Shown: in pieces, positions 9,370-17,221 of the stretch
How positions within the stretch are numbered: position 1 is the first letter of the stretch
Layout: each line of letters opens with the position of its first letter
From: Opitutales bacterium
GTDB taxonomy: Bacteria > Verrucomicrobiota > Verrucomicrobiia > Opitutales > JAFGAQ01
Reading direction: 5' to 3'
Assembly: GCA_022361075.1 (NCBI GenBank)
Contig: JAKSBQ010000212.1
Coordinates: forward strand, 1-39,475
DNA length: 39,475 bases
Made by a program: the position numbers and the translations under genes
The notes under the pieces: model-generated
Databases searched by the model: none
What the model was told of the DNA's origin: nothing
Seen by the model: only the letters and a program-made list of their open reading frames with translations

Positions 9370-10407
9370 TCACCGCGAAAATACCGTGTTTTCTTGCTCA
9401 GATACCTCAATAAAGGTGGTTCGCTTGCTGAGTTCTTTTAAACGTCCAGCGCCCACGTAAGTGCAGGTTGAACGCACGCCGCCAAGGATGTCTTTGACCG
9501 TCTCTGAAACAGGACCCCGATAGGGAACCTCCACTGCCTTCCCCTCCGATGCTCGATATTCCCTAACACCTCCGGCATGTTTATCCATCGCGGTTTTGGA
9601 ACTCATGCCATAAAATTGGCGGAACTTTTCACCATCTCGTTCCACAATTTCGCCTCCACTCTCGTCGTGCCCGGCAAGCATTCCCCCGAGCATTACAAAA
9701 TCCGAACCTCCGCCAAACGCTTTGGAAACATCTCCCGCACAAGTACAACCTCCATCGGAGATAATCTGACCGCCCAATCCGTGCGCTGCGTCCGCACATT
9801 CGATCACTGCAGACATTTGGGGATAACCCACACCTGTTTTGACTCGTGTCGTGCAAACCGACCCGGGTCCAATTCCCACCTTGATGATGTCAGCACCCGA
9901 CAAAATGAGCTCCTCTACCATCTCAGCGGTTACCACATTACCCGCCACGATCACGTGCTCCGGAAAAGCCGATCGTACCTGACGAACATAGCGTACGAAG
10001 TGCTCCGAATAACCATTGGCCACATCAATGCAAATAAACTGAAGAGACGGGATCGTCGTAAGAGTCTGCTCCAACTTCTCAAAATCCGTCTTTGAGCTTC
10101 CACAACTCACCATCACGGAATTCTCTATTCCAGGATTTTCCTTCCAAAAAGCTAACCATTCGTCAGGCGAGTAGTGTTTGTGCACTGCAGTGAGCATTTG
10201 AAAGGGAGCCAGGGCAGCGGCCATCTCGAAAGTGCCAACGGTGTCCATGTTTGCCGCGATCACCGGAACACCTGTCCACGTTTTTTTGCTGTGGTAAAAA
10301 ACGAAGGTCCGGTTGAGATCAACCTCAGACCGGCTATTCAGCGTCGACCGTTTGGGTCGAAAAAGCACATCTTTAAATCCCAGTTTTTTTCCTGATTCGA
10401 TTCTCAT
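9370..10407 (-). CDS. guaC: GMP reductase
   Basis: This 345-aa protein, close to the 347 aa of the E. coli enzyme, catalyses NADPH-dependent deamination of GMP to IMP in purine salvage. It has the IMPDH/GMPR TIM barrel without CBS domains. Visible motifs are [14 protein letters not shown], the nucleotide-binding loop [11 protein letters not shown] with catalytic Cys185, [16 protein letters not shown] and [14 protein letters not shown]. The absence of a CBS insertion and the TVGTFEMA stretch distinguish it from IMP dehydrogenase. It starts 26 bp after the TPR gene and precedes mgtE, all on the minus strand. Confidence 0.95.
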   Translation of the reverse strand: MRIESGKKLGFKDVLFRPKRSTLNSRSEVDLNRTFVFYHSKKTWTGVPVIAANMDTVGTFEMAAALAPFQMLTAVHKHYSPDEWLAFWKENPGIENSVMVSCGSSKTDFEKLEQTLTTIPSLQFICIDVANGYSEHFVRYVRQVRSAFPEHVIVAGNVVTAEMVEELILSGADIIKVGIGPGSVCTTRVKTGVGYPQMSAVIECADAAHGLGGQIISDGGCTCAGDVSKAFGGGSDFVMLGGMLAGHDESGGEIVERDGEKFRQFYGMSSKTAMDKHAGGVREYRASEGKAVEVPYRGPVSETVKDILGGVRSTCTYVGAGRLKELSKRTTFIEVSEQENTVFSR

Positions 10408-10433
10408 AACGGTGAGACATGCTCTCGTATGGA

Positions 10434-11195
10434 TCAGGATTCTTCAATCTTTTGCAGCAATGAATCTAAAGAATTCTGAGCCCATTTGAGATCTGGATTG
10501 ATCACAAGGGCGTGGCGATAGTTCTTTTCGGCCAATTCGTATCGTTCCAATTCTTCATGGATTTTGCCCATCCGCACATAGATGAAGGCTTTTCCTTCAT
10601 CTCCTTTTTCATCCACTACATGTTGATAACACTCCAGCGCCTTTTCGAATTGCTCCATTCGCTGGTAAGCAAAGGCCGTCAATATCCAACCATCTTCAAA
10701 GCTCAAATCCTTCAACTGCTCGGCCAACTCTAAACCTTTTTGTTTATCACCTCCAGCAATCGGTGGGGCAGACAGTTTGTATTGGATGAGTCCTTTGAGA
10801 CCCTCTACATTTTCGGGATCGAGTTCCACGGATTTCTCAAAACTGTCCAGAGCATTTCCATAAACTCCCGGTTTGCGAAGCATCATGACCTCTGAGCCTC
10901 GATTTGCGTAAGCGACACCTAATTTTGACCAAAAAATGCTACGATCTGGTTCTAGATCTGTTGCTTTCTTGAGGAGTTTGACCGCATCTTTGAACTCTCG
11001 GTTGCGACCACAAAGTGTTCCTTCGAGGTAGTATCGCTCCGACTCGGAGATACTCTTTTTGTTTTCCTTCACGAGTTCACGACCTTCTTCCACTGATAAA
11101 TCATTGATCTGCGAATGGATATCCTCGAAAACAGAAGCAAAAGCATTGACGCAAAAAAACAGCGATACGGAGAGGGACATGAGTGTATTTTTCAT
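10434..11195 (-). CDS. Exported TPR-repeat protein
   Basis: This 253-aa protein has a signal peptide ([20 protein letters not shown]), so it is probably periplasmic. It carries tandem tetratricopeptide repeats, seen as [54 protein letters not shown] and [23 protein letters not shown]. TPRs scaffold protein contacts; no enzymatic domain is visible. It lies 76 bp downstream of the methyltransferase gene and 26 bp upstream of guaC, possibly in one transcript, but no functional link is evident. Confidence 0.8.
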   Translation of the reverse strand: MKNTLMSLSVSLFFCVNAFASVFEDIHSQINDLSVEEGRELVKENKKSISESERYYLEGTLCGRNREFKDAVKLLKKATDLEPDRSIFWSKLGVAYANRGSEVMMLRKPGVYGNALDSFEKSVELDPENVEGLKGLIQYKLSAPPIAGGDKQKGLELAEQLKDLSFEDGWILTAFAYQRMEQFEKALECYQHVVDEKGDEGKAFIYVRMGKIHEELERYELAEKNYRHALVINPDLKWAQNSLDSLLQKIEES

Positions 11196-11271
11196 AGGTT
11201 GAGCGTTTGATTAAACAGGGTTCGTATCGTCTGACGAAACGAATGCCCTTTTTGTTTAACAAATTCTGAAA

Positions 11272-12123
11272 TTACTTCCAAAGCGCCCTGGCATAGAGGG
11301 ACAATGGCAAATAACGACCACCTTTTTGCTCTTTGAGCGCAAGTTCCCCAACCGATAATTCCGCCCCCATTTCTACGAATGGCTGCATGAGATTTTCCAG
11401 AGTCAGTGAGGAAGCCTCAAGGTTATACATCGTCAAAAGCACGTAACGCAGGTTGTTCGACAGACACTTTCGGCATTGCCCGATGAGTTCGGAAACGGCC
11501 TCGATCTTCCAAAGCTGCCCCTTCGGTCCGCGTCCAAAACTCGGAGGATCCAGCAAGATGCCTTCATACTGACTGCCTCGGCGCTCCTCGCGCTTCAAAT
11601 AGGTCATCACATCCTCCACAATCCACCGGACAGGTGCCTCCTGCAGCCCACTGGAAGCTGCATTTTGGCGTGCAGTTTTCACAGCGGGTTCGCTTGCGTC
11701 GACATGGGTTACCTTCGCCCCAGCCTTCGCGGCAACAAGGCTCGCCGACCCTGTGTAGGCAAAGAGATTCGCTACCCGATCCCCTGGCTTTGTCTGTTGC
11801 TCTATCCAACGCCAATGCGGTTCTTGCTCTGGGAAAAGACCGAGATGTTTACTCTTCTGCCACATGCGAAGGTTGAATCGAATCCCATGCTTCCACCTGA
11901 TCGTCGATTTTTTGAACGCCTTTTTCCACTGTTCGTTCTCGTCGCAAATCGCATCCGTTCGGCTCCACAAACTCGGATTGGATATTGGCCAAAGGGCCTT
12001 CGGTTCTGGGCGAATCACAATCGAATCGCCCCACTTCTCCAGCTTCTTCCCGTCTCCGCTATCAATGAGTTGAAACTGCTCCCAATCCGCTAGTTGGATG
12101 GATATCTGTCGATGTGCTTCCAT
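11272..12123 (-). CDS. Class I SAM-dependent methyltransferase (RlmI/COG1092-like)
   Basis: This is a Rossmann methyltransferase of about 283 aa. The SAM-binding motif I NLFAYTGSAS is followed by an acidic end of beta 2 (THVDASEPAV), VEDVMTYL, and the catalytic LLDPPSFGRGPKG. This resembles the large-subunit rRNA cytosine methyltransferases RlmI/YccW, but without the PUA domain seen in RlmI. Its target is therefore probably RNA but is unproven. I chose the ATG at 12123. A TTG at 12132 would extend it by three residues and overlap the upstream HAD stop in TTGA. Either way it is translationally close to that gene. Confidence 0.85.
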   Translation of the reverse strand: MEAHRQISIQLADWEQFQLIDSGDGKKLEKWGDSIVIRPEPKALWPISNPSLWSRTDAICDENEQWKKAFKKSTIRWKHGIRFNLRMWQKSKHLGLFPEQEPHWRWIEQQTKPGDRVANLFAYTGSASLVAAKAGAKVTHVDASEPAVKTARQNAASSGLQEAPVRWIVEDVMTYLKREERRGSQYEGILLDPPSFGRGPKGQLWKIEAVSELIGQCRKCLSNNLRYVLLTMYNLEASSLTLENLMQPFVEMGAELSVGELALKEQKGGRYLPLSLYARALWK

Positions 12124-12128
12124 TCTGC

Positions 12129-12788
12129 TCAAACTAATCTCTGAATCATCGGTAACAAAACAGTAGGTTCGAGACTGGTCACGATGCTTTCCACTCCTGC
12201 AGCCTTCAGTTTGTCAATATTCCGACCTGTTCCGATGAAGGGAATGTCCAGTTGCTCACATGCTCTCATGTCCCAAAGTCCATCTCCCACATAAATCGCA
12301 TCATGGACCTGATATCCGGCCTTTTCTGCTGCTAAAGAAATAATATCTGCTCTTATTTCCCTATCGGAAGCACTCACATGAGGGATACCTGTGGTAGGAA
12401 TTCCGGCCGATTGCAGCTTAAATTTGCTCGTTTCAGCGAAATCCCCTGTCGCGATCGCAACGTCGAAAATCGGAGTCGACTTTAACATGTTGAGGATCTC
12501 AACCGCCCCCGGCTTAGGCAGAAAAACGGTATTTTTAAAAGGAGCTGCTTTGCGTAAATTCTGCAAATACGTGCGATTCACCCGCTCAACGATTTCATCC
12601 GTAAACTCCAAACCTTGCACTTCGCATACGCTTCGAACAATCGCCTTACCCGTCACCTCCGTAATCGTCTTCCAAAACGCTTCGTCAGGCATCAAACCAA
12701 GCTCCGACTCAAGCGCCTGATCAAAACTCGGCCAATCCTGCTCTTCACCACCAATCAGTGTACCATCTACATCAAAAACGATGACCAT
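12129..12788 (-). CDS. HAD-superfamily hydrolase (phosphoglycolate phosphatase-like)
   Basis: This is a HAD phosphatase of about 219 aa with VIVFDVDGTLIGG immediately after the chosen start, a helical cap, ATGDFAE (motif II), a charged region and VGDGLWDMRACEQL (motif IV). Motif IV has D-x-x-x-D spacing, and the HIxxG cofactor region is replaced by FIGTGRN. The open frame extends upstream to a TTG at 12848, but that adds a hydrophobic stretch running into the inverted repeat at 12841. HAD motif I normally lies within ten residues of the start, so ATG 12788 is preferred. It overlaps or abuts the methyltransferase gene. The substrate is unknown. Confidence 0.82.
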   Translation of the reverse strand: MVIVFDVDGTLIGGEEQDWPSFDQALESELGLMPDEAFWKTITEVTGKAIVRSVCEVQGLEFTDEIVERVNRTYLQNLRKAAPFKNTVFLPKPGAVEILNMLKSTPIFDVAIATGDFAETSKFKLQSAGIPTTGIPHVSASDREIRADIISLAAEKAGYQVHDAIYVGDGLWDMRACEQLDIPFIGTGRNIDKLKAAGVESIVTSLEPTVLLPMIQRLV

Positions 12789-12840
12789 TCCCAGCTGATA
12801 CAGGAATAGACACAGGATGAAAACAAAAACTATTTTTTGA

Positions 12841-12911
12841 AACCACAAATCACACGAATCTCGGAGCCATATTTTTCATCCTATTCGAGCCGATTCGTGT
12901 GATTGGTGGTT
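12841..12911. repeat. 20-bp inverted repeat element
   Basis: The left arm 12841-12860 (AACCACAAATCACACGAATC) and the right arm 12892-12911 are reverse complements at 19 of 20 positions, with a 31-bp spacer. The ACCAC-AAT-CACACGAAT core resembles dispersed palindromic repeats found in intergenic DNA of many bacteria. It lies between the SPFH gene end (12930) and the HAD gene start. It could act as an RNA hairpin that stops or protects the SPFH mRNA, or it may be a small mobile repeat. I see no second clear copy in the window. Confidence 0.75.
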
Positions 12912-12929
12912 GAATTTAAAGATTACCCT

Positions 12930-13835
12930 TTATCCTTGTCTTGGAGGGAAGGGCTTAATCGGTTCGTCACCAAGTTGAATCATGGTTCCCACCCCCTTAG
13001 GTAAAATCTCAATGGGTGCTTCGGATTCGATGAGTTTCTCGGTCTCCATCACGTCCATGACAGTCTCAAGAATCTCAGGATCCTCGTGAGCGATTTCGTT
13101 GAGTGTTTTGCCCACGATCTCTGGCCGGGTTGCGGAGGCTTCCGCCATTTTCTGACTCACTTTAAACGCAGTCTCCGACTTGATCAGGCCAACGCGATTT
13201 TCACCATCCTGCTTCATAGCGCTGGTCACCTGCACGAGACGTTTCACCACCTTGTCGGTGATGTTGTCCACCATCTGCTGATCGGTGAAAGCGACCTTAC
13301 GAATATAAACCGAACCCAGTCGATACCCCCATTTTTCAGAAAGTGGAGATACCGTTGACCTGACATTGCGGCTAAGGCTGTGGCGATTCTCCAACATCGT
13401 CTCCATCTCAAGATTACTCAATGATGAGATCGTTGCACTTGCCACGTTCGCCTGAAGGGATCCCTCAGGGTTGGTGTTCACGAACAAGTAATCCACAGGA
13501 TTGTTGACTTGTGTCTCATACCAAATCCCAACCCCCATTGGTGTTCCCTCTTCAGAATTCACCATTTGGTTTCTCAAATAGTTCTGACGAAGAGCGGTGT
13601 TAACGGTGTATTTTTTCCCGAAAAACGGAATCAGTATCGCCTTCGGCCCGAATTTCATGATGGGTGATGTCAACCCAGGGGCTTCGAGTGTTCCGATGAC
13701 TTTTCCAAACAACGTAAACACCTGTGCCTCACACTCCTTGACAGTAGCGAAGAAACCAAGTCCTTGGAAGAGCTTCAAAATAAACGGAACCATCGTGAGT
13801 CCCGCGACAAAACTTATAATCGTTAAAATTTCCAC
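12930..13835 (-). CDS. SPFH/band-7 membrane protein (second of a pair)
   Basis: This 301-aa protein has one N-terminal membrane helix (about 3-25), an SPFH domain (about 30-210) and a helical Ala/Glu-rich tail, as in the HflC/stomatin family. The start is GTG at 13835, supported by an AAGGAG ribosome site seven bases upstream. That site overlaps the TAA stop of the preceding SPFH gene, which indicates translational coupling. SPFH proteins assemble large membrane-bound cages or microdomains, often around proteases such as FtsH. No protease or NfeD gene is adjacent here. The C-terminal segment ends in a short Pro-rich tail. Confidence 0.82.
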   Translation of the reverse strand: MEILTIISFVAGLTMVPFILKLFQGLGFFATVKECEAQVFTLFGKVIGTLEAPGLTSPIMKFGPKAILIPFFGKKYTVNTALRQNYLRNQMVNSEEGTPMGVGIWYETQVNNPVDYLFVNTNPEGSLQANVASATISSLSNLEMETMLENRHSLSRNVRSTVSPLSEKWGYRLGSVYIRKVAFTDQQMVDNITDKVVKRLVQVTSAMKQDGENRVGLIKSETAFKVSQKMAEASATRPEIVGKTLNEIAHEDPEILETVMDVMETEKLIESEAPIEILPKGVGTMIQLGDEPIKPFPPRQG

Positions 13836-13846
13836 TTCGTTGCTCC

Positions 13847-14836
13847 TTATTTAGGGGTTGATTTAAGGATTCGACGAGTCCGCCCAAGAAGCGGGACCTT
13901 CATGTTACGCACATAAGCTTTAAGTGCACTTGAGCCACCTTCGTTTTTCACACTTTTAAGTGTGTTGGCTAGTTGACGTAACGGGGCGACTTCTGCCTGA
14001 GCATTGTTGGTTGCAATCTCCACAGCTCGGGCACTCATTGTGATCTGCTGTTCGGCGTCTGCACGCGCTGTGCTGATGTCCGCAGCAACCTGGTTTCGTG
14101 TGCTGTTGATCGCAGACAACGCGCGATCCACCTCAGTAGGTGGGTCAATCTCAGTGATCAATGCTGCGTCGAGCTCAACTCCATAACGGAAAGTAGTGCA
14201 GCGGCACTGTTCCTCCATGTATTGATTGAGAAGTGGTAGGTTTTTACGAAGATCGTTGATCGATACTCCCTCCGAAAGCTCAGGCGCATTTTCCGCGGGT
14301 TCTTCTCCTTCCTCCAGCTCCGGATTCTGAACGAGGCTAGCGCCCTTGGGATCTACAAAATTCGCAATACGCTCCCGAAGAACGGATACAAAATAGCCCA
14401 TGATGTGCTCAAGAGGACTGTCCACTCCAAAGAGGAATGCATACAGATTACTCTCACTCACCCGGTAGCGCAGCTGACCATTGACACCCGTGGTGAGATT
14501 GTCCTTTGTCACAGCCTCGATGGTCGACTGGGTCTTGGTTGGGTCCCAAACGATGTCGACCGCTTCAGTGGCAATACTTACTTTGTGAACCTTTTGCCAA
14601 GGCCACTTAAAATAGGGACCACCAGGTCCGATTACCCGCACTGCGGGATAATGATAGCGATCGTCTTCTTCATCTCCCATGCCTTCGACAGCAACATTGT
14701 TGGGAAGACGCTGGGCACGTCCAAACGACGTGATAACTGCCCGTTGATCAGGTCGGACGGTGTAAAATGCCGTCGCCATGACCCGAAAGAAGAAGTAAAC
14801 CGCAAAACCGAGGATAAACGCGATTAGATAACTCAT
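13847..14836 (-). CDS. SPFH/band-7 membrane protein (first of a pair, HflK-like)
   Basis: This 329-aa protein has an N-terminal membrane helix (about 3-25), the band-7 entry motif FYTVRPDQRAVITSFGRA, GPGGPYFKWPWQKVHKV, an SPFH core and a long Ala-rich helix (STRNQVAADISTARADAEQQ). Those features match HflK. Unusual is an acidic insert, PELEEGEEPAENAPELSEG, near residues 165-185 inside the SPFH region. It is followed 11 bp later by a second SPFH gene, giving an HflK/HflC-like pair that may form a mixed cage in the inner membrane (inference). The 345 bp upstream hold its promoter. Confidence 0.83.
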   Translation of the reverse strand: MSYLIAFILGFAVYFFFRVMATAFYTVRPDQRAVITSFGRAQRLPNNVAVEGMGDEEDDRYHYPAVRVIGPGGPYFKWPWQKVHKVSIATEAVDIVWDPTKTQSTIEAVTKDNLTTGVNGQLRYRVSESNLYAFLFGVDSPLEHIMGYFVSVLRERIANFVDPKGASLVQNPELEEGEEPAENAPELSEGVSINDLRKNLPLLNQYMEEQCRCTTFRYGVELDAALITEIDPPTEVDRALSAINSTRNQVAADISTARADAEQQITMSARAVEIATNNAQAEVAPLRQLANTLKSVKNEGGSSALKAYVRNMKVPLLGRTRRILKSTPK

Positions 14837-15181
14837 AGTATTTAGGGTTAACGGTGCTCACCCAATCAAATTCATTTTAAAGGGTCAACGCGTAAGCCCA
14901 AATCTTCATTGGATCGTTTCAAATGATATTCTCTCCCAGTTTATTAACTTAGAATTTACTGAAACACCTCCTACAAGCTAACGATACAATCCCAAATGGC
15001 CCGCTACGTTAAATCCCTTTCAGTAAAGACACACTCTAATAGGTATAGGTCATCTAACACATATTAGACTCCAATCTTCCTTATAAACTGCATCAAGCGA
15101 GAAGGACGAAAAGCGAGGGGTTCGTTTTTACGCTATTTTCTTAGTATTTTCGCCCGCCTTTTCGTTGCGCAAATGGTATGT
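14837..15181. other. 345-bp intergenic region upstream of SPFH pair
   Basis: No gene is seen. The region should hold the promoter of the SPFH operon (minus strand) and the 3' end of the beta-barrel gene transcript. An inverted repeat TCTAATA (15035-15041) / TATTAGA (15062-15068) with a 20-bp spacer is present. I see no clear terminator with a T-run after a GC-rich stem. Confidence 0.35.
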
Positions 15182-15817
15182 CTAAAACTTTAACACCAGT
15201 GAAAGTGCATTCGTTTGTACTTTGTAATCATCGATCAATGACTGATAAACATCTCCTCTTAACGCGAACGAATCCGTAAAATGATATTCCGCACCAACTC
15301 CTACTTCGAGACCATGTTTATCAACGGATTGATCTACAGAAATGTCCGGATCAGAGGGCGAAAATCCTCCATGAAAAAAACGGTCAAAATTGAAATAAGC
15401 GTACCCTCCGGACACCAATACATCCAATTTGTCATTAATTGGAAAGCGATAGATTCCCATTAAGCGGATCCGCTGATAATCGACTGACTCTTTATCATTG
15501 GGAGCAATGATTGAAATCACTGCCGGATCATTTAAATAACGATCATCCACTTGTCCAAAAACTGCATAACCCAACTCGACCGATAATGAGTCAGTCAACT
15601 CAACTCCAACAAAAGTATTTAAGAACTCACTTCCGTCCTCTAATTTTTGATCGGCCACAAGCAGTGGATCATCAATCGCATCACCTGTATAATTCGCATA
15701 ACCGATGCCTGCGCCTACGTAAAATGAGCCTGCGTTGAGTGCCATTGTTGAACTCGGGCCTGCTACTAAAAGCACAACCCAGAATTTGATAGAAGTTAGG
15801 AGATTCAAACGATTCAT
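15182..15817 (-). CDS. Outer-membrane beta-barrel protein (OmpA-like fold)
   Basis: This protein of about 211 aa has a signal peptide (MNRLNLLTSIKFWVVLLVAG...STMALNAG) followed by amphipathic strands: GSFYVGAGIGYANYTG, FVGVELTDSLSVELGYAVFG, LDVLVSGGYAYFNF, GLEVGVGAEYHFTDSFALRGDVYQ. It ends with the C-terminal aromatic LSLVLKF typical of outer-membrane insertion. This matches small eight-stranded OmpA/OMP_b-brl barrels. The ATG at 15817 is preferred over one 42 bp upstream because GAGG lies five bases before it and the signal peptide then starts properly. It diverges from the CPBP gene. Its function is structural or unknown. Confidence 0.8.
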   Translation of the reverse strand: MNRLNLLTSIKFWVVLLVAGPSSTMALNAGSFYVGAGIGYANYTGDAIDDPLLVADQKLEDGSEFLNTFVGVELTDSLSVELGYAVFGQVDDRYLNDPAVISIIAPNDKESVDYQRIRLMGIYRFPINDKLDVLVSGGYAYFNFDRFFHGGFSPSDPDISVDQSVDKHGLEVGVGAEYHFTDSFALRGDVYQSLIDDYKVQTNALSLVLKF

Positions 15818-15960
15818 AACCTCAGTATTGTATGCAAAAGATGGATCGGATTCGGTCACAATTGAGAAACTAAATAAAGCAGATAAAGGGCTTTCGGCAC
15901 CCTATCATTTGGCAAACTTTCACTTGGAATTCGCATTCAAACCTGCAAATTATGTAACCT

Positions 15961-16602
15961 ATGAAACTCCTCCTGATTCTAATTGGCCTCGTTCCTTCGT
16001 TCGACCAGGTGATTACTCACTTCTCCAACTATTGGGTAGGGTTTGTGTCGAGGCTCTGCTCTCACTTTGGGTTGCCAGCTCTCATTGATCGTCGGCCAAA
16101 GGACACTTTTTTCAGTCCATTCGGAATCGATAATGGCAAACAAACCATGGTCTGGTCGATCATTTCGGCTGCTATAGGATTCGGAACCATTTTTCTAGCT
16201 TACTGGCTGCTTCATGATCAAATCGATGCAGAAAACCTTAAGCAGGAGGTTCAGAAGCTTTACCCTCTCACCGTAAAAGATTACCTGGCGGTAAGCCTCG
16301 TCATCACGTTGGTCAATCCCATCATGGAGGAGTTTTTCTGGAGGGGGTACATCTTCCGAAAATATCATGCGCGATATGGAGGTGGATTCTGGCTGGGGAT
16401 CTTTTTTGCGATCCACCACATCATCATCTTTGCCAAGTGGTTCGAGCCTCTACCCCTGGCTATCGCATCGTTTGGGCTCGCGGCTGTTGGAGTGTTTTTC
16501 AATTTCCTCTACTCCAAAACCAATAACATCTACGCCTGCTGGGCCTGTCACGCCTTTGCGGATGTCGCCATCATCCTGATCGGTTGGAAATTACTGTTCT
16601 AG
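15961..16602 (+). CDS. CPBP-family intramembrane glutamic endopeptidase
   Basis: This 213-aa polytopic protein has the three CPBP/Abi motifs: EEFFWRG (Glu123, Glu124, Arg128), FAIHH (His152/153) and HAFAD (His197, with Asp where many have Asn). The family includes Rce1-like CAAX proteases and bacteriocin-immunity proteins, and works inside the membrane. The ATG at 15961 directly follows an in-frame TAA, so it is the first possible start. There is no strong ribosome site. The C-terminus is convergent with the lipoprotein gene four bases away. Confidence 0.87.
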   Translation: MKLLLILIGLVPSFDQVITHFSNYWVGFVSRLCSHFGLPALIDRRPKDTFFSPFGIDNGKQTMVWSIISAAIGFGTIFLAYWLLHDQIDAENLKQEVQKLYPLTVKDYLAVSLVITLVNPIMEEFFWRGYIFRKYHARYGGGFWLGIFFAIHHIIIFAKWFEPLPLAIASFGLAAVGVFFNFLYSKTNNIYACWACHAFADVAIILIGWKLLF

Positions 16603-16606
16603 AGGA

Positions 16607-17215
16607 TCAGTAACCTTCTCTTTCAGGAATATCTGTCCTGTTGATCCTGAGCATCAACAGAAAATCATATTGATGGAAATAGGATTTCCCTTCGAGAGGT
16701 TCTGTGGAAAAAAGATTAGTTCCATCTTGGTAATACCCAAGAAGGGCGATTTTCGCCACTGTATCAAATTTACTGGAAGAATAGAGAGACACCTTTGGAG
16801 TTTCAAAACTTCCTACCGATGGAATGGGAATTGGCAGCTCGGGGATGCCTACTAAGGACTCTGAAGAATCGATACCTAAAGCTCCTACTCTTGCCTCAAT
16901 GATGACACTCGCATCTTCAAATTTTTGCTGCAACAACGCACCATTTTCACTCAACAGCGCTCGGATGGAGCCAATGACATATTCCTTGTCGTAAGAGTGG
17001 ATGTATTTTTCTACCAAATATACTTTCTCACCTGCGATCTGCGGTATCTCGACGCCCTTCAGGGCATTGTCGGTCGCGTTGCTCAATAAAAGCTGCTCTA
17101 TTCCTGTACGTTCGGGTGATGTGACGTTTGAAGTCGTACAACTCGTCAAAAAGCCCAAAATGGCGATGCCGCAAAATAGAGAAAGGAATCGGATAGTGTT
17201 TTTTTGTAATGTCAT
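16607..17215 (-). CDS. Lipoprotein, conserved hypothetical
   Basis: This 202-aa protein has a lipoprotein signal ending in GFLTSC, so it is anchored by a lipidated Cys near residue 26. The mature start TSPERTGIEQLLLSNATDNAL resembles a group of planctomycete/verrucomicrobial lipoproteins with an RTxxEQLLLSxAxDxA signature. I believe this is a DUF6655-type family, but that is from memory. It lies six bases after the DUF748 gene, so the two are almost certainly co-transcribed envelope proteins. No catalytic motif is visible. Confidence 0.75.
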   Translation of the reverse strand: MTLQKNTIRFLSLFCGIAILGFLTSCTTSNVTSPERTGIEQLLLSNATDNALKGVEIPQIAGEKVYLVEKYIHSYDKEYVIGSIRALLSENGALLQQKFEDASVIIEARVGALGIDSSESLVGIPELPIPIPSVGSFETPKVSLYSSSKFDTVAKIALLGYYQDGTNLFSTEPLEGKSYFHQYDFLLMLRINRTDIPEREGY

Positions 17216-17221
17216 AAAGGG

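Noticed and set aside
12789-12848. TTG-started N-terminal extension of the HAD phosphatase (hydrophobic FVFILCLFLYQLG)
   Set aside because: It begins inside the 12841 inverted repeat, and HAD motif I then lies too far from the start; ATG 12788 fits the family.
15735-16088. Plus-strand 117-codon ORF overlapping the beta-barrel and CPBP genes
   Set aside because: It is antisense to the beta-barrel gene's start and overlaps the CPBP gene in another frame; its composition is not protein-like.
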